From Rhynchopus sp. YZ270_cl-10 (Eukaryota > Euglenozoa > Diplonemea > Diplonemida > Diplonemidae): a stretch of DNA of 64,000 bases. The notes below the pieces were generated by a model that worked only from the letters and a program-made list of their open reading frames with translations, searched no databases and was not told where the DNA came from. Positions within the stretch are counted from its first letter, which is position 1; each line of letters opens with the position of its first letter. The translations under genes were made by a program, and so were the position numbers. The stretch covers positions 806,001-870,000 of the forward strand of contig OZ037918.1 in assembly GCA_964035575.1 (NCBI GenBank), in the 5' to 3' direction. Shown here piece after piece: positions 31,799 through 41,849 of the stretch.

Positions 31799-33472
31799 AT
31801 GCACTTCCATCCGCGTGTGCTGCTGCTACTTGCTGCAGCGACCTTGAGCACTGCGTGTTCACTTCCGATCTGTGCACCTGGTTGCACCATGACGCATACA
31901 GAGCGCACAGAATACGTATCCGAGTCGCACTTTTGCGACAGGCCGGGCCCGTTTGACGTAGTGAAGGACTCATGTGGTCGTCTTGGAAACTTGACGTTGA
32001 CGGGAGGGAACTGTTGGATCCCTCCGGGCGGCACGTACCCCCAGTGCACGTCCACTCCGGCATTCGCCTGCACCTACGATATGGAGGTGCTGTACACTGA
32101 CTCTCGCTGTAAGTGTCCGACCGACACCAGCTGTTCGATTGAAGAGGAGTGTTTGGCCATGAACGCAACCCAGGTGGCGTCGTGTACTTCTGTCTCATCC
32201 TGCTCGACAGTTGAGGTCTGTGGTGTGGAGGGCTACTGCATGGCTGCGTCTGTCGACACCCCCATTCCTCTGACACCAAGCCCGTGTTCGATTGAGGCGA
32301 AGTGTGCAGCACAGCAGGCGAAGCAGGTGACCAAGTGTCCAACAGGGTCGAGCTGCTCGAAAGTTGAGGTGTGTGATGTGACAGGTTACTGTCAAGCTGT
32401 GCTTGTGAAGGGAGGCGGCTCTTGTGCAGAAAACCCGTGCTCGGCCACACACGATTGCACACAAGACACACCCTCGAACTACACATGTGCACCGAAGACA
32501 ATGGTATGCTGTGATGCAATGCCGACTTGTGGCGCTGGGCTTAACACATCGAACACACCCTGCACAGCAGAGGAAGTGTCAAGTGACACGTGCAGCAGGT
32601 CGGCCATGTGCTGCAGTGAAGTGTTCTGCAGAACCGCAAGCTGTTCGATTGAAGCAAAGTGTGCAGCACAGGAGGCAAAGCAGGTGACCGAGTGTCCAGC
32701 AGATGCATCCTGCTTGACTGTCAGTGTCTGTGGTGTAAAGGGCTACTGCATGTACACCACAGTCCCCACACCGAGCACGTGTTCGATTGCAGCGAAGTGT
32801 GCAGCAGCGCACGCAGAAGAGGTGTCTGAGTGTCCACAAGATGCATCCTGCTTGACTGTCAGTGTCTGTGGTGCGAAGGGCTACTGCATGTACACCACAG
32901 TCCCCACACCGAGCACGTGTTCGATTGCAGCGAAGTGTGCAGCAGCGCACGCAGAAGAGGTGTCTGAGTGTCCACAAGATGCATCCTGCTTGGAGGTTGA
33001 GGCCTGCGGTGTGAAGGGCTACTGCATGGACGTCACGTACGAAGGTGAGGGCACGTGCGCAACAAAACCGTGCTCTGGGTCACGCATCTGCTCACAAGAG
33101 TCGTCGTCGACGTATTCCTGTGCACCAGAGCCGTTTGCCTGCTGTGAGGCAGCAGCTGTGTGCGACTCTGGTTATAAGGCTTCGATGCAGACACCCTGCA
33201 CGGCAGAGGAAGTGGCGCATGGGACGTGCAGCAGGTCGGCCATATGCTGCAGTGAAGTGTTCTGCAGGAAGGGCGGCAGCAGTGGCGATGACGTGCCCAC
33301 CTACGTCTGGGTGAATGACGACGACGTGCCTGCCTACGCATGGGCCCTGATCGCCCTTGTTTCTGCATTGCTGGTGGTGGTGGTGGTGTCTGCAGTGTGT
33401 CTGTACAGGGGACGTCCCCACACGACTACAGAAGAAAGGCCGCCTTCGGAGAACGCTCCGAACAACTTATAG
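31799..33472 (+). CDS. Array gene 6: modular Cys-rich surface protein, altered tail
   Basis: 557 residues from the conserved signal peptide. The N-terminal domain is the most diverged of the six. Modules run A-AB-A-A-AB. The juxtamembrane part holds two versions side by side: DDVPTYVWV as in subfamily I, then NDDDVPAYAWA as in subfamily II. Helix about 515-535. The tail differs from gene 5 because one base is missing just after TACAGG relative to genes 4 and 5; the other frame still encodes DYRRKA and SEQLIVA. So the present tail (ending NAPNNL) is a frame-shifted form, or the base is a sequencing error. Inferred surface protein. Confidence 0.9.
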   Translation: MHFHPRVLLLLAAATLSTACSLPICAPGCTMTHTERTEYVSESHFCDRPGPFDVVKDSCGRLGNLTLTGGNCWIPPGGTYPQCTSTPAFACTYDMEVLYTDSRCKCPTDTSCSIEEECLAMNATQVASCTSVSSCSTVEVCGVEGYCMAASVDTPIPLTPSPCSIEAKCAAQQAKQVTKCPTGSSCSKVEVCDVTGYCQAVLVKGGGSCAENPCSATHDCTQDTPSNYTCAPKTMVCCDAMPTCGAGLNTSNTPCTAEEVSSDTCSRSAMCCSEVFCRTASCSIEAKCAAQEAKQVTECPADASCLTVSVCGVKGYCMYTTVPTPSTCSIAAKCAAAHAEEVSECPQDASCLTVSVCGAKGYCMYTTVPTPSTCSIAAKCAAAHAEEVSECPQDASCLEVEACGVKGYCMDVTYEGEGTCATKPCSGSRICSQESSSTYSCAPEPFACCEAAAVCDSGYKASMQTPCTAEEVAHGTCSRSAICCSEVFCRKGGSSGDDVPTYVWVNDDDVPAYAWALIALVSALLVVVVVSAVCLYRGRPHTTTEERPPSENAPNNL

Positions 33473-35027
33473 TCGCCTGAGTGCGTGCCACCTATCTGAG
33501 TTGCAATGTGCTGCAACGTTTGACACCTTGTGCTATTTGTATGGTCAGAGGTATCATGTAATCATTTGCCCTGTTTTCGAGAGGGGTTTTTTTTTTTTTT
33601 TTTTTTGCAAAATTGAATTGGGCAATTCAGCCAGTCGGCTGGTTCTACATTATGTTCTGGGATTTTTTTTTCTTCTTTTCACAGACATCCTTCTTTTTTT
33701 TAATCCCAAGAAATATATTTCATTTGCACCGTTTTTTTTTTTTCATGGCGTACGAAAATAGTTGGATCCCTGCGAACCCTTCTCTGTATTTAGTCCCGAG
33801 ATCATTTTGCAATTTTCCCCCCTCCACTCCTCCCCTCCCACGCAAACTGTGATTGTAATCATGCAAAAAAGAAAGCCAACAGTTCAGTATTCCCTTGATG
33901 TTCCTTTGATATCATGCAATCATTTGTCCTGTTTTCGACAGGGGGGTTTTTTTTTGCATGATTGGGCAATTCAGCCAGTCGGCTGGTTCTACATCATGTT
34001 CTGGGATTTTTTTTTTAAATGTTATTTTCCCCCCTACATTCCTACGAAGCTTGCCTTAAAGGAGAAATAGTAGTACCGGGTACGGTCGCCAAATCATCCC
34101 TCAAACAGGAGTATTTATAACTACCGAGGCTACTATTTTTTGTTTCTGTTTTTGTTTTCGATAACTAAAGCGCGAAGGGCTGTAGGTTCATCTCACCAAC
34201 CTTTCTGTTTGTTTTTAATTTTATTTGACAGGCCTTTTGCTAACCATCATGCCATTCAGGGGGGGAATCCCAAAGTTAGCAATAGGCCTGTTTATTTGTT
34301 ATTCAAGGTACTTGACAATGGGAAACAGAAACGACGGAAGGTGCGTGCCCGCCAGCTTGTGTTTTCTCGCTCACTGTTTCCATCACACACAACACTTCAG
34401 CGAAAAAAAACACAACAAGCTTGCGGAGCGATACACGAAAAAGGTTGTTTTTCATTGTTTTCTTTTTACTCATATCTTGAAGGTAGTTTCTATTTTTTGT
34501 TTTTTTTGGTGTGATTCAGGGGGTACGGAGAACCCACGGACAACCCACGGAAGAACCACGGGGGAACCACGGAGAACTGTTTCGGGCTATATTAAGATTT
34601 GCGGAGCACCTTCGGGAGAACCACGGGGGAACCACGGAGAATCCGTTTGGGTGATCACACCATTTTTTGTTTTTTTGTGAGGAGAAAACCAAAAATGGTA
34701 ATGAAGCTTGCGAAATGATAGTGGGGGTTTTTTCGTAATGTTTTATTCTCCCCCCCTTACCACACACTTCGCAGAAAAAACTCTTTTTTCGTTCGCTAGT
34801 TTGTTTTGCGTCTTCCGCAGTTTAAACTTTTTTTTTCCGGTATCACTTCGTGATACAGTTTTCATGGATAGACAGGAAAAGGGGCAGCACACAGGTGGTT
34901 CCGTGCCATGTTTTCCCACAGAACCGACACGTGTTGCGTGTCTCCCAAACAACAAAAAAGCAAATGAATAAAAAATGTTGAAAGGAAAAAGGAAGAACAA
35001 AACAGTGTGGTTTACAACAGGGGCTAT

Positions 35028-35070
<43 letters not shown>

Positions 35071-35086
35071 GAGTCAGGCCAGCTTA

Positions 35087-35410
35087 TTATATTGCACATG
35101 GGAGAGTTGCCACATCCAGGGGTGAGATGTGCTGCCTGTTAATGACTTTTCGAGTCCGCATTGCACTTCGCGGTAGCCCCAAGGGAAGACACCCTTCTTC
35201 AGAAGCCAGGTAGAGAATGCCGCCCCCCACCCCTTCCCCCTCTACACTGTCCGCGTAGATCCCCCCCACTACGTAAGGAGCCATCTGATGCCACAAGGCA
35301 AGTCGCTCCCCCAAAGCGATGGCAGTGGATGGCACGTGCGCGTTTACGAACTGAGCCATGATTGCACTTAGGGTCCCCGTTATGCTCCCACGGTAACACG
35401 TGCAAAATCA
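35087..35410 (-). pseudogene. Possible coding fragment on the minus strand
   Basis: A 90-codon minus-strand frame (35359 down to 35087) extends open upstream to about 35408 and is clearly richer in G+C than its surroundings. It reads like protein (MAQFVNAHVPSTAIALGERL, then YVVGGIYADS) but I recognise no family. It lies between repeat blocks, next to poly-T (35031-35068), so a captured or retroposed gene piece is possible. Could equally be a chance frame. Confidence 0.3.
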
Positions 35411-35599
35411 TATAGGGGGGTTTTTTTTGGCCGTAAAAAAGGCTGGGGTGCAAAGAAGTAGCGTGATTCGCCGAGCGGTTGTGAACCGCCTCCGTTCTCT
35501 TACGGTACGGAACACCCACGTCCCCACCCTTTGCATGAGCTCGGCTGAGATGCGTTTTAGCACGTTTCAACTACTCTTTTCCCCCCCTACATTCCTACG

Positions 35600-35710
35600 A
35601 AGCTTGCTTGAAAAGGAAAAATAGTATTACCGGTACGGTCGCCAAATCATCCCTCAAACAGGAGGATTTGTGCAATCAACGAAACAACTTTACTTACCTA
35701 CCGATCCTGC
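35600..35710 (+). repeat. V motif family (representative copy)
   Basis: CGAAGCTTG, GGARAAATAGTA, CCGGTACGGTCGCCAAATCA and a pyrimidine tract. Copies, all +: 12713, 34045, 35600, 53408. Confidence 0.65.
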
Positions 35711-36428
35711 GATTTTTTTTTTTGTGTTTTGTTTTTGTTTTTGTTTTTGTTTTCGAGATAACCTAAGGATGTGCGCTCTGTAGGTTCATCTCACCAACTT
35801 TTTTGTTGCTTTTTGTTTTCCTCTTTTTGTTCGCATCAGCATGCATTAACCTCGCTTTTGCTGCCCCCTTTAAAGCTGCACCATGACACAATCATAATGT
35901 GCTCTGCCTGATAGAATTGAGCCTTTGTCAGGATGATAAGACTCAAGTTTCTGAAATGGCCACATTTCTTTTTGTTCTGGAGTTTTTTAAAAAGGGGTCG
36001 GATAAAAAAAGAGCAAATCGGTGTCTTTGGCCCGGATTGTGTATGTACAAACCACCTGAAGTGGAGACCACCACGACGCTTCTAAATATATGCCCTTCTC
36101 ACTTTTACGTCTTTATGTATTCCTCCGACTTCCCCACCCTCACCACCACCTCCACCACCACACACGGCCATATGACCTGGGTTACATGCTGTTTTCCTTG
36201 TTAAGTAACATAGTCACCTTACTACTTAAGGCAACATGCTTTGCTCCATTACCAAAAGAGGTGGCACGTAACAGTTGCAAATAACCATGTTACCCGGGGT
36301 TGGAAAATTGGTTCACCTACCCACCCACACCCATCCCACGACCTACTCACAATACAGTATTTCATTTTATACACAAAAAAACCCCCTTTTTTTTTTCTTC
36401 TTCTTCCTTCCCTTTTCCTACAAAAAAA

Positions 36429-37418
36429 ATGACCTGCCCCACCGCACTGTACACTGCTCAGGAGGAGTGCCCGCCTCCGTTGTTGGACGAATGCGTTTTG
36501 CGTGACATCATTGATGTGGTGGCGACTCTGCCGATGCATGAAGAGGACGATGCCAACGCAATGTCTGGGTCGTGCGAGGCAGCGTGGAGTGAGGGGGACA
36601 GCAGCGCTGCGCTGAGTGCCGCCGCTGACGTCTCCGCCGATGTGGATGGCGCAAACGACTTTGGAGAATGCTGTGACCACGAACGCCGCCGTGGCATGGC
36701 CTACCTCGTCCCCACTGAGGACGGACGGTACAAATGCGCACCAGGATTCACCTGCAAGACCCCTACTGAAAAGCCGAAGGAGCTCCCCCGTCTTTTCTGG
36801 CACTTCTGTGAATGCTGCCTGGTCGTTCTGAACTCCGACAGACAGCTGACCCTCCACACAAAGGGGAACAAGCACATTGCAAGGGTGGCAGACCTGGAGG
36901 CGCACTTCGCGAGGAAGGGGGAAGCGTTCGTTGCGCCGCCAACCAGAATGGTTGCGGAGGGAACCGACAAAGCGGCAGTGGATGTGCCAAAGGAGATGCT
37001 GCAGGCAGTTGAGGCGTTGGTCGCAGCGCAGGAGCAGCAGGCTGTGCAGGAGAGACACATTGTGCAGGAGAGACAGGCGGCGCAGGATGAAGCTGCAAAG
37101 AGAAAGGCTGTGAGGGGTGGAGGTGCCGGTGGCTCGCAGGCGCAGGCCATGAGGCAAATGATGCAGATGCAGCAGCAACAGCAGCAGCAGCAACACAAAC
37201 AGCAGCAGCAGATGCTTCAGCAGCTGCAACTCCAACAGCTTCAGCAGCAGTTTCAACAGCAGCTTCAGGTACAGCAGCAGCAGCAGGTGCAGGTGCCAAT
37301 GCAGCAGCCCCAAATGCTCCAGCAGATGTACCCACAAACTATGCAAATGCCACAACAGATGCTCGGAATGCAGCAGCAGCAGATGGGACAAATGAACCTC
37401 GGAGGCTTCATCCAATGA
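36429..37418 (+). CDS. U1-type C2H2 zinc-finger protein with Q/M-rich C-terminus
   Basis: 329 residues, no intron; the ATG chosen follows a T-rich then A-rich stretch, and the frame upstream of it is low-complexity. Residues 1-80 are acidic with several Cys. C127-x2-C130-x12-H143-x5-H149 has the spacing of the U1/matrin-type zinc finger that binds RNA or double-stranded RNA. Residues about 190-250 are rich in Glu, Gln and Ala and probably form a coiled coil. From about 258 to the end the protein is dominated by Gln and Met. Inferred nuclear RNA-binding or regulatory protein; the low-complexity tail suggests self-association. It stands alone between repeat regions. Zinc-finger call good, function open. 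Confidence 0.82.
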   Translation: MTCPTALYTAQEECPPPLLDECVLRDIIDVVATLPMHEEDDANAMSGSCEAAWSEGDSSAALSAAADVSADVDGANDFGECCDHERRRGMAYLVPTEDGRYKCAPGFTCKTPTEKPKELPRLFWHFCECCLVVLNSDRQLTLHTKGNKHIARVADLEAHFARKGEAFVAPPTRMVAEGTDKAAVDVPKEMLQAVEALVAAQEQQAVQERHIVQERQAAQDEAAKRKAVRGGGAGGSQAQAMRQMMQMQQQQQQQQHKQQQQMLQQLQLQQLQQQFQQQLQVQQQQQVQVPMQQPQMLQQMYPQTMQMPQQMLGMQQQQMGQMNLGGFIQ

Positions 37419-37930
37419 ATTTAAAAAAAAATGAAAAATGAAATAAAAAATAAAAAAAGGTATTTTCTCCCACACATAGCCTGCGAAGATATGAAGGGTG
37501 ACCCCTTTTTTTTTAAATTCGTGGACGATTTTTTTTTAAATCAGGGATGGGGCTTTCAAACGATTTTGTCGATGGAACAAAAAAGAAAAAGAAAAAAATT
37601 TTAACCATAGGTCATGGTTGTCAAATTATTGTGCGTTTTTTTTTTATTTTATATCTTTTTAAAATGTTAGGACGCTCCCGTGTGACTGGCGGCCCTTTCT
37701 TTTTTGAGTGATTTTTTTGCGTCTGAAAAGGTGTTTCAAAAAAAAAAAATAATAATACCACTAGAGCGCCGAACACTCTTCCAATCCCACTTCCAAAAAA
37801 AATAAAAAAAATCCCCCCTTTTTTTCCCTCCTTCCCCAGATGGGGGGGAAAAAAGCAACAACAACCCGCAGAGCTGCCTATCTTCCTCCAATGATAATCG
37901 ATTCCACTCCCCCCTCCAATTTTTTTGAGT
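37419..37930. other. A/T-rich spacer after the zinc-finger gene
   Basis: Homopolymer-rich DNA with no gene or clear repeat seen. Confidence 0.5.
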
Positions 37931-38036
37931 ACTGCAACCAGACTTTTATATAGGGGGTCAGAACTGAGGGCAATCCTCAGTTATTGAAAAAAAAAAAAAA
38001 TTCCCCTTTTCGGACCTAAAAAAAATAGTATATTTT

Positions 38037-38134
38037 TTCTGGAAATATAGTACTCATATTTCCTGAGGTACCCCCAATGCTGCTGAGGGATACGATTTCC
38101 CGAGCCGGAAATATGGTGCTATATTTCCAGAAAA
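38037..38134. mobile_element. 98-bp foldback hairpin element
   Basis: Arms of 27-28 bp (TTCTGGAAATATAG at the left, CTATATTTCCAGAA at the right) with two or three mismatches around a 43-bp centre. Its right end abuts the next TIR element. Confidence 0.6.
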
Positions 38135-38857
38135 TTCATATTTTCATTTTCGGTAATATTGTCCCGACGCACAAATCCGCTTCCCGAGCCGTATTCTGTG
38201 TGTCAAAAAACCCCTGTTATGGTTCAGTTGTATCTTGTGTGTCAAAATGTGTATGTTGGTGTGCTGGAAGGAGAGGGGTTCAGATTCATTTATATGATGA
38301 TATTTACCGACGTGGGGGATGGGGGTAGCTGGAACACTTTGTCACTTTGGGACGTTGATCGTTATGTGGATGTAGGGTGTTTTTCAGGGGTATGTTAACC
38401 ACGTGTGTGTCTTAGGGACCAAATTTTTCAGTAACGTGAACCAATCAGGTCGCAATGGTTCCTGGGGGCCCGGAGGGCCCCCATGCAGGAAAAATTTTCA
38501 CCAAGCCTGGGCAATGCTGGGCCCATATGGGGTGCCTATACATGTGTTTTCACGTGTTTTTGAGCACTTTTCAGGATTTTCGAAAAATTTTGCAACACCA
38601 AAATCGAAAATTTCGGTCTATTTTTCACTCTGCGACATGGTCAAAAAAATTTTTTTTTTGGCCGAAAAAATTATAATATTTCTATTTCGGATTTTACCCA
38701 CGATTTGTGTACATTCTAATATTTCTGTGCCAAATATTATAATATTACCCGGTACATGCAAAATTGGCTGTAAAGTAGCCGAAAATATAGAACCCATATT
38801 TCCAACGTCGCTGTAGGATTTGTGCAGAGGGACAATATTTCCGAAAATAAAAATTTT
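38134..38857. mobile_element. TIR element, 724 bp, non-coding
   Basis: Inverted ends of about 42 bp: ATTTTCGGTAATATTGTCCC at the left with CACAAATCC further in, and the matching GGATTTGTGCAGAGGGACAA at the right. No coding capacity; probably a non-autonomous DNA transposon. No target duplication identified. Confidence 0.6.
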
Positions 38858-39379
38858 TTTTTTGGCGTTTTACTGGCTTAGAACACGACTCGTGACGTAG
38901 GAACCCGCCACAACAAGAAAAAAACACAAAATGCCAAAGAAATACGTACCGAAGAAACTACAGCCCGGGCAAATGGAAGGACGGCCCGGTGGCAAAAGGA
39001 AGCATACAGCATGGCGAAAGAAAAAGTAGCGTACCGTGCGCCTGCGGCGCAAGATTGCAACCACCCTCCCATGACATAGTTTGGTTGTAAATATGTGCAA
39101 TTTTAAGGGATTTTTTTTGAAATGTTGCGTACCGTGGCTTCGCCAGAAACTTTCGTTTTAGCAAAATACCTAAGTAAAATTTACGGAAACTGACGATAAT
39201 TACTAACGTCAGTGCCATTTTATGTCAACATTTTTTAAAAATGTTGCGTACCGTGGCTTCGCCAGGAACCTTTGGGTGACGCTACATAAGCCCTGCTCCT
39301 GAATAAAAAATCTTTATGGAGCTTTTCTAGTCGATCTAGATAGGCGACTGTCACAGATCATCGTCACCATAGGTGAGGT

Positions 39380-39523
39380 TCAAGTGCACGATTCTTTCGT
39401 GACACACATTCTTGGATGATCGATCTCCCCTAGGAGATTGTCCGGCATTTCGTTGGGAATCGGATTATCCCTTTCCATTATGCGAAGGATGTCTTCGACT
39501 TGACGTTGCGTGTGGGTAGCATC
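39380..39523 (-). pseudogene. Coding-like 47-codon fragment
   Basis: Read on the minus strand from 39523, this gives 47 residues and a stop, beginning DATHTQRQVEDILRIMERDN and continuing with NEMPDNLLGEIDHPRMC. Composition is far more protein-like than the surrounding DNA. An in-frame stop lies just upstream, with a CCAACAG acceptor-like site before it, so it could be a last exon or a decayed gene end inside a mobile element. Family not recognised. Confidence 0.35.
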
Positions 39524-39679
39524 AATTTTTTAGGGCTGTTGGGGGTAGTAATTTTCCGCGCGCAGCGCGGAAATTTTTTTTCAAAACACATTTTCCGTTT
39601 CTGGGTGAGAAAAAATGAATCCTCAGTTTTTGCCCCTGTTTGTTCAGGAAAAAATTCCTATATAAAACCCTGACTGCAA

Positions 39680-41170
39680 CCAATTAAAAAAAAAAAAAAA
39701 AAAAAAACGAAAACGTATACGTTTTGTCGTACGACAACAAAGGAGGGGGGTCCAAAAATTGCCCAGTTTTTTTTCATTTATTTTGTTTCATTTCTTGTTT
39801 CACCCTCCTCCCCTCCTCCCCTTGCCACAATTCTTGATGATATTTTGTTTTTTTTTCTTCAAAATTTTTTGTTCGACGTAACGTTCTGTCTCCTGCAGCT
39901 GCCGGATTCCCCCTACCCACATCCCCGGCAGATGAGTCCACACCTCCGTTCAATACTCCTCGCCCCAATTTTTTTTTTTTCTAAGTTTTCAAAAAAAAAA
40001 AAAATCTGATGTTTTTTTAACCCTATAAAGACTTCTCGGTACGTACAACTCTGTGAAATCTTTTTTTTTCTTCTTAATAACCCCAGAAACACGGGGGTTT
40101 TTATTTTATTTTCCAGAGTTGTTTTTGTGAAGGATTTATCATTTGTTTTTGTGTGCTTGGTCATCTTGTCGAGTCTTTTTTTAACTCATTGACTGAGGTG
40201 GCTGGCATTAAGGAATGGGTGAGAATGTGAGAACTTATGTTCACCTATCTCGTACCACATTCCTCTCTTTTTAACAAACATTTGGATCACAGTAGTGCGT
40301 GAGGTTGTGGATATCTGCAGTAACAAAGGAACGAACGTTGTACAAAAAAAGAAGAAAAAAAAGAAGAATTTCATCTATGACATTAGCTGAACAGCAAAAA
40401 CAAAAAAAAAAGTAACGGTATCCACGAAACGAGAGATACGTGAGGAACGGCTGCGTGGAGCTCACACGGAAAAAAAACAGGCGAGGTGTCCACACGTTAT
40501 CATTTTTTTTTCAATTTTTTCAAAAGAAATAAGGAACCCTTTTCTGCAAGCCCATTTGATCCTGTTCCCCTTCTCCATCTCGTCCCCTTCCCTTCCCCTC
40601 CCTTCACTCCCGAGAACGTGTTAATTGCAACCAAAAAAAAAAAAAAAATCCCATATTTTCTCATACTTTCCGATATTGCCCTCCATGCCCGCACACCCCA
40701 TATTTTATTTTATTTTATTTATTACGTGAATTACCTTCTCTTGTTTTTCGAGAGCAGGGGCGGGGAGAGGGGATACTCAAATGATCGGGGGGGAAAAAAA
40801 ACTCTAAAAAGAACCGACGTTGAAATTAACAATTAAATCGTCGTTCAAGGAAACACTAGTGAAGCTTTTGTCTCTTGGAAGAAATAAGCTTGGCTCGTCG
40901 AGTACATGAAAAAAAAAAAAAAAGTTTTTTTAAACCACATTAAAAAATAGCAGAAAAGAAAATGCTTTTCAAAAAAATCAACTTTACATTTTTCATCAAT
41001 GTTTTCGAAAATCATAAAAAGATTGTTTCGGGCGACCCCCCTTTTTTTTTGTTCTGGTCCCACAAGGTACACCTGTCATACAGAGAGGTCCTCACTTTGT
41101 ATTTCAAACCAACCTCATTTTTTTGTTTTTTTTTTTACCGGAAATGACGTTCGCACTTAGCACTTAGCAC
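39680..41170. other. A/T-rich spacer
   Basis: Homopolymer-rich, no gene. One G-family copy starts near 41050. Confidence 0.5.
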
Positions 41171-41190
41171 CCTAAATTTTTAGTACCCAT

Positions 41191-41682
41191 TGTGGTGCTT
41201 CCCGGGGGGTGTGCATTTCACAAATTTTCACAAAATGTGACAAGTTTTCACAAATTTTCACCACACGAAAACTGCTACAAAATTGTGAAGGCTGGCGAAA
41301 AGTGGTGAAAAATTGTGAAAAAATGTGAAAAGTTGTGAATAGTTGTGAAAAGTTGTGAATTGATTTTTTTTTTTGTGAGTGCTTTTTTTTTGGGCGGGTG
41401 GTGACCCACCCATTGAGGGGCACGCTGGGATTCACAAGATAGAACGTGATGTGGTGTACCAGTGTACCTGTGTACTGTGTGATGTGCGGAAATGACGAGA
41501 ACTTGTCCATTTCGGCAAATTGACCCCACCACTGGCCGGACGGATTCCGGAAATGCAAATGCCGGCGTTTAAAAGCTTCACCAACGAGAGAAAAAAGGGT
41601 AGTGAAAAGTTGTGAATAGTTGTGAAAAGTTGTGAATTGAATTGAAAATTTGTGAAATGCATACCCCCCGGGAAGCACCACA
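41191..41682. mobile_element. MITE-like element, 492 bp, with 38-bp terminal inverted repeats
   Basis: Ends TGTGGTGCTTCCCGGGGGGT and its complement, continuing as GCATTTCACAAATTTTCA; one mismatch in about 38 bp. Subterminal arrays of TTTTCACAA-type units face inward on both sides. Interior includes an E-motif copy in reverse (41505-41590). It sits beside the left end of an apparent outer inverted repeat (TAGTACCCATTG at 41182, CAATGGGTACTA at 41832). No coding capacity. Confidence 0.82.
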
Positions 41683-41849
41683 TTGCCGTTATTGCCTATG
41701 CGTAATAAAGATAGGAGAGGTGCTCACATACTGTGTCTACCCGCTCAACGAGTAAAAGATCCGGATCGCAAGACCCGGCTAGCCCACACAGAACAACACG
41801 TGCCGCCAGGGCTAGTAACAAGTAAAAAATGTCAATGGGTACTAGAAAC

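Larger units (their letters stand above)
33473..36428. repeat. Repeat-rich spacer between gene 6 and the zinc-finger gene
   Basis: 33520-34015 duplicates the flank of gene 5. V copies at 34045-34140 and 35600-35710 are each followed by an S copy (34160-34205, 35756-35800). 34512-34640 holds two tandem copies of an ACCACGGGGGAACCACGG motif. Poly-T at 35031-35068. 35796-36030 is the second D block. 36177-36299 is a small hairpin-like element with ends CCTGGGTTACATG and CATGTTACCCGGG. A possible captured coding piece lies at 35087-35410. Confidence 0.65.
37931..39679. mobile_element. Possible 1.75 kb inverted-repeat element with smaller ones inside
   Basis: Ends are similar in inverted orientation over about 22 bp (TTTTATATAGG is exact). 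Inside lie a hairpin (38037-38134), a TIR element (38134-38857), two direct copies of GCGTACCGTGGCTTCGCCAG (about 39126 and 39246) and a minus-strand coding-like piece (39380-39523). The outer boundary is tentative. Confidence 0.35.
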
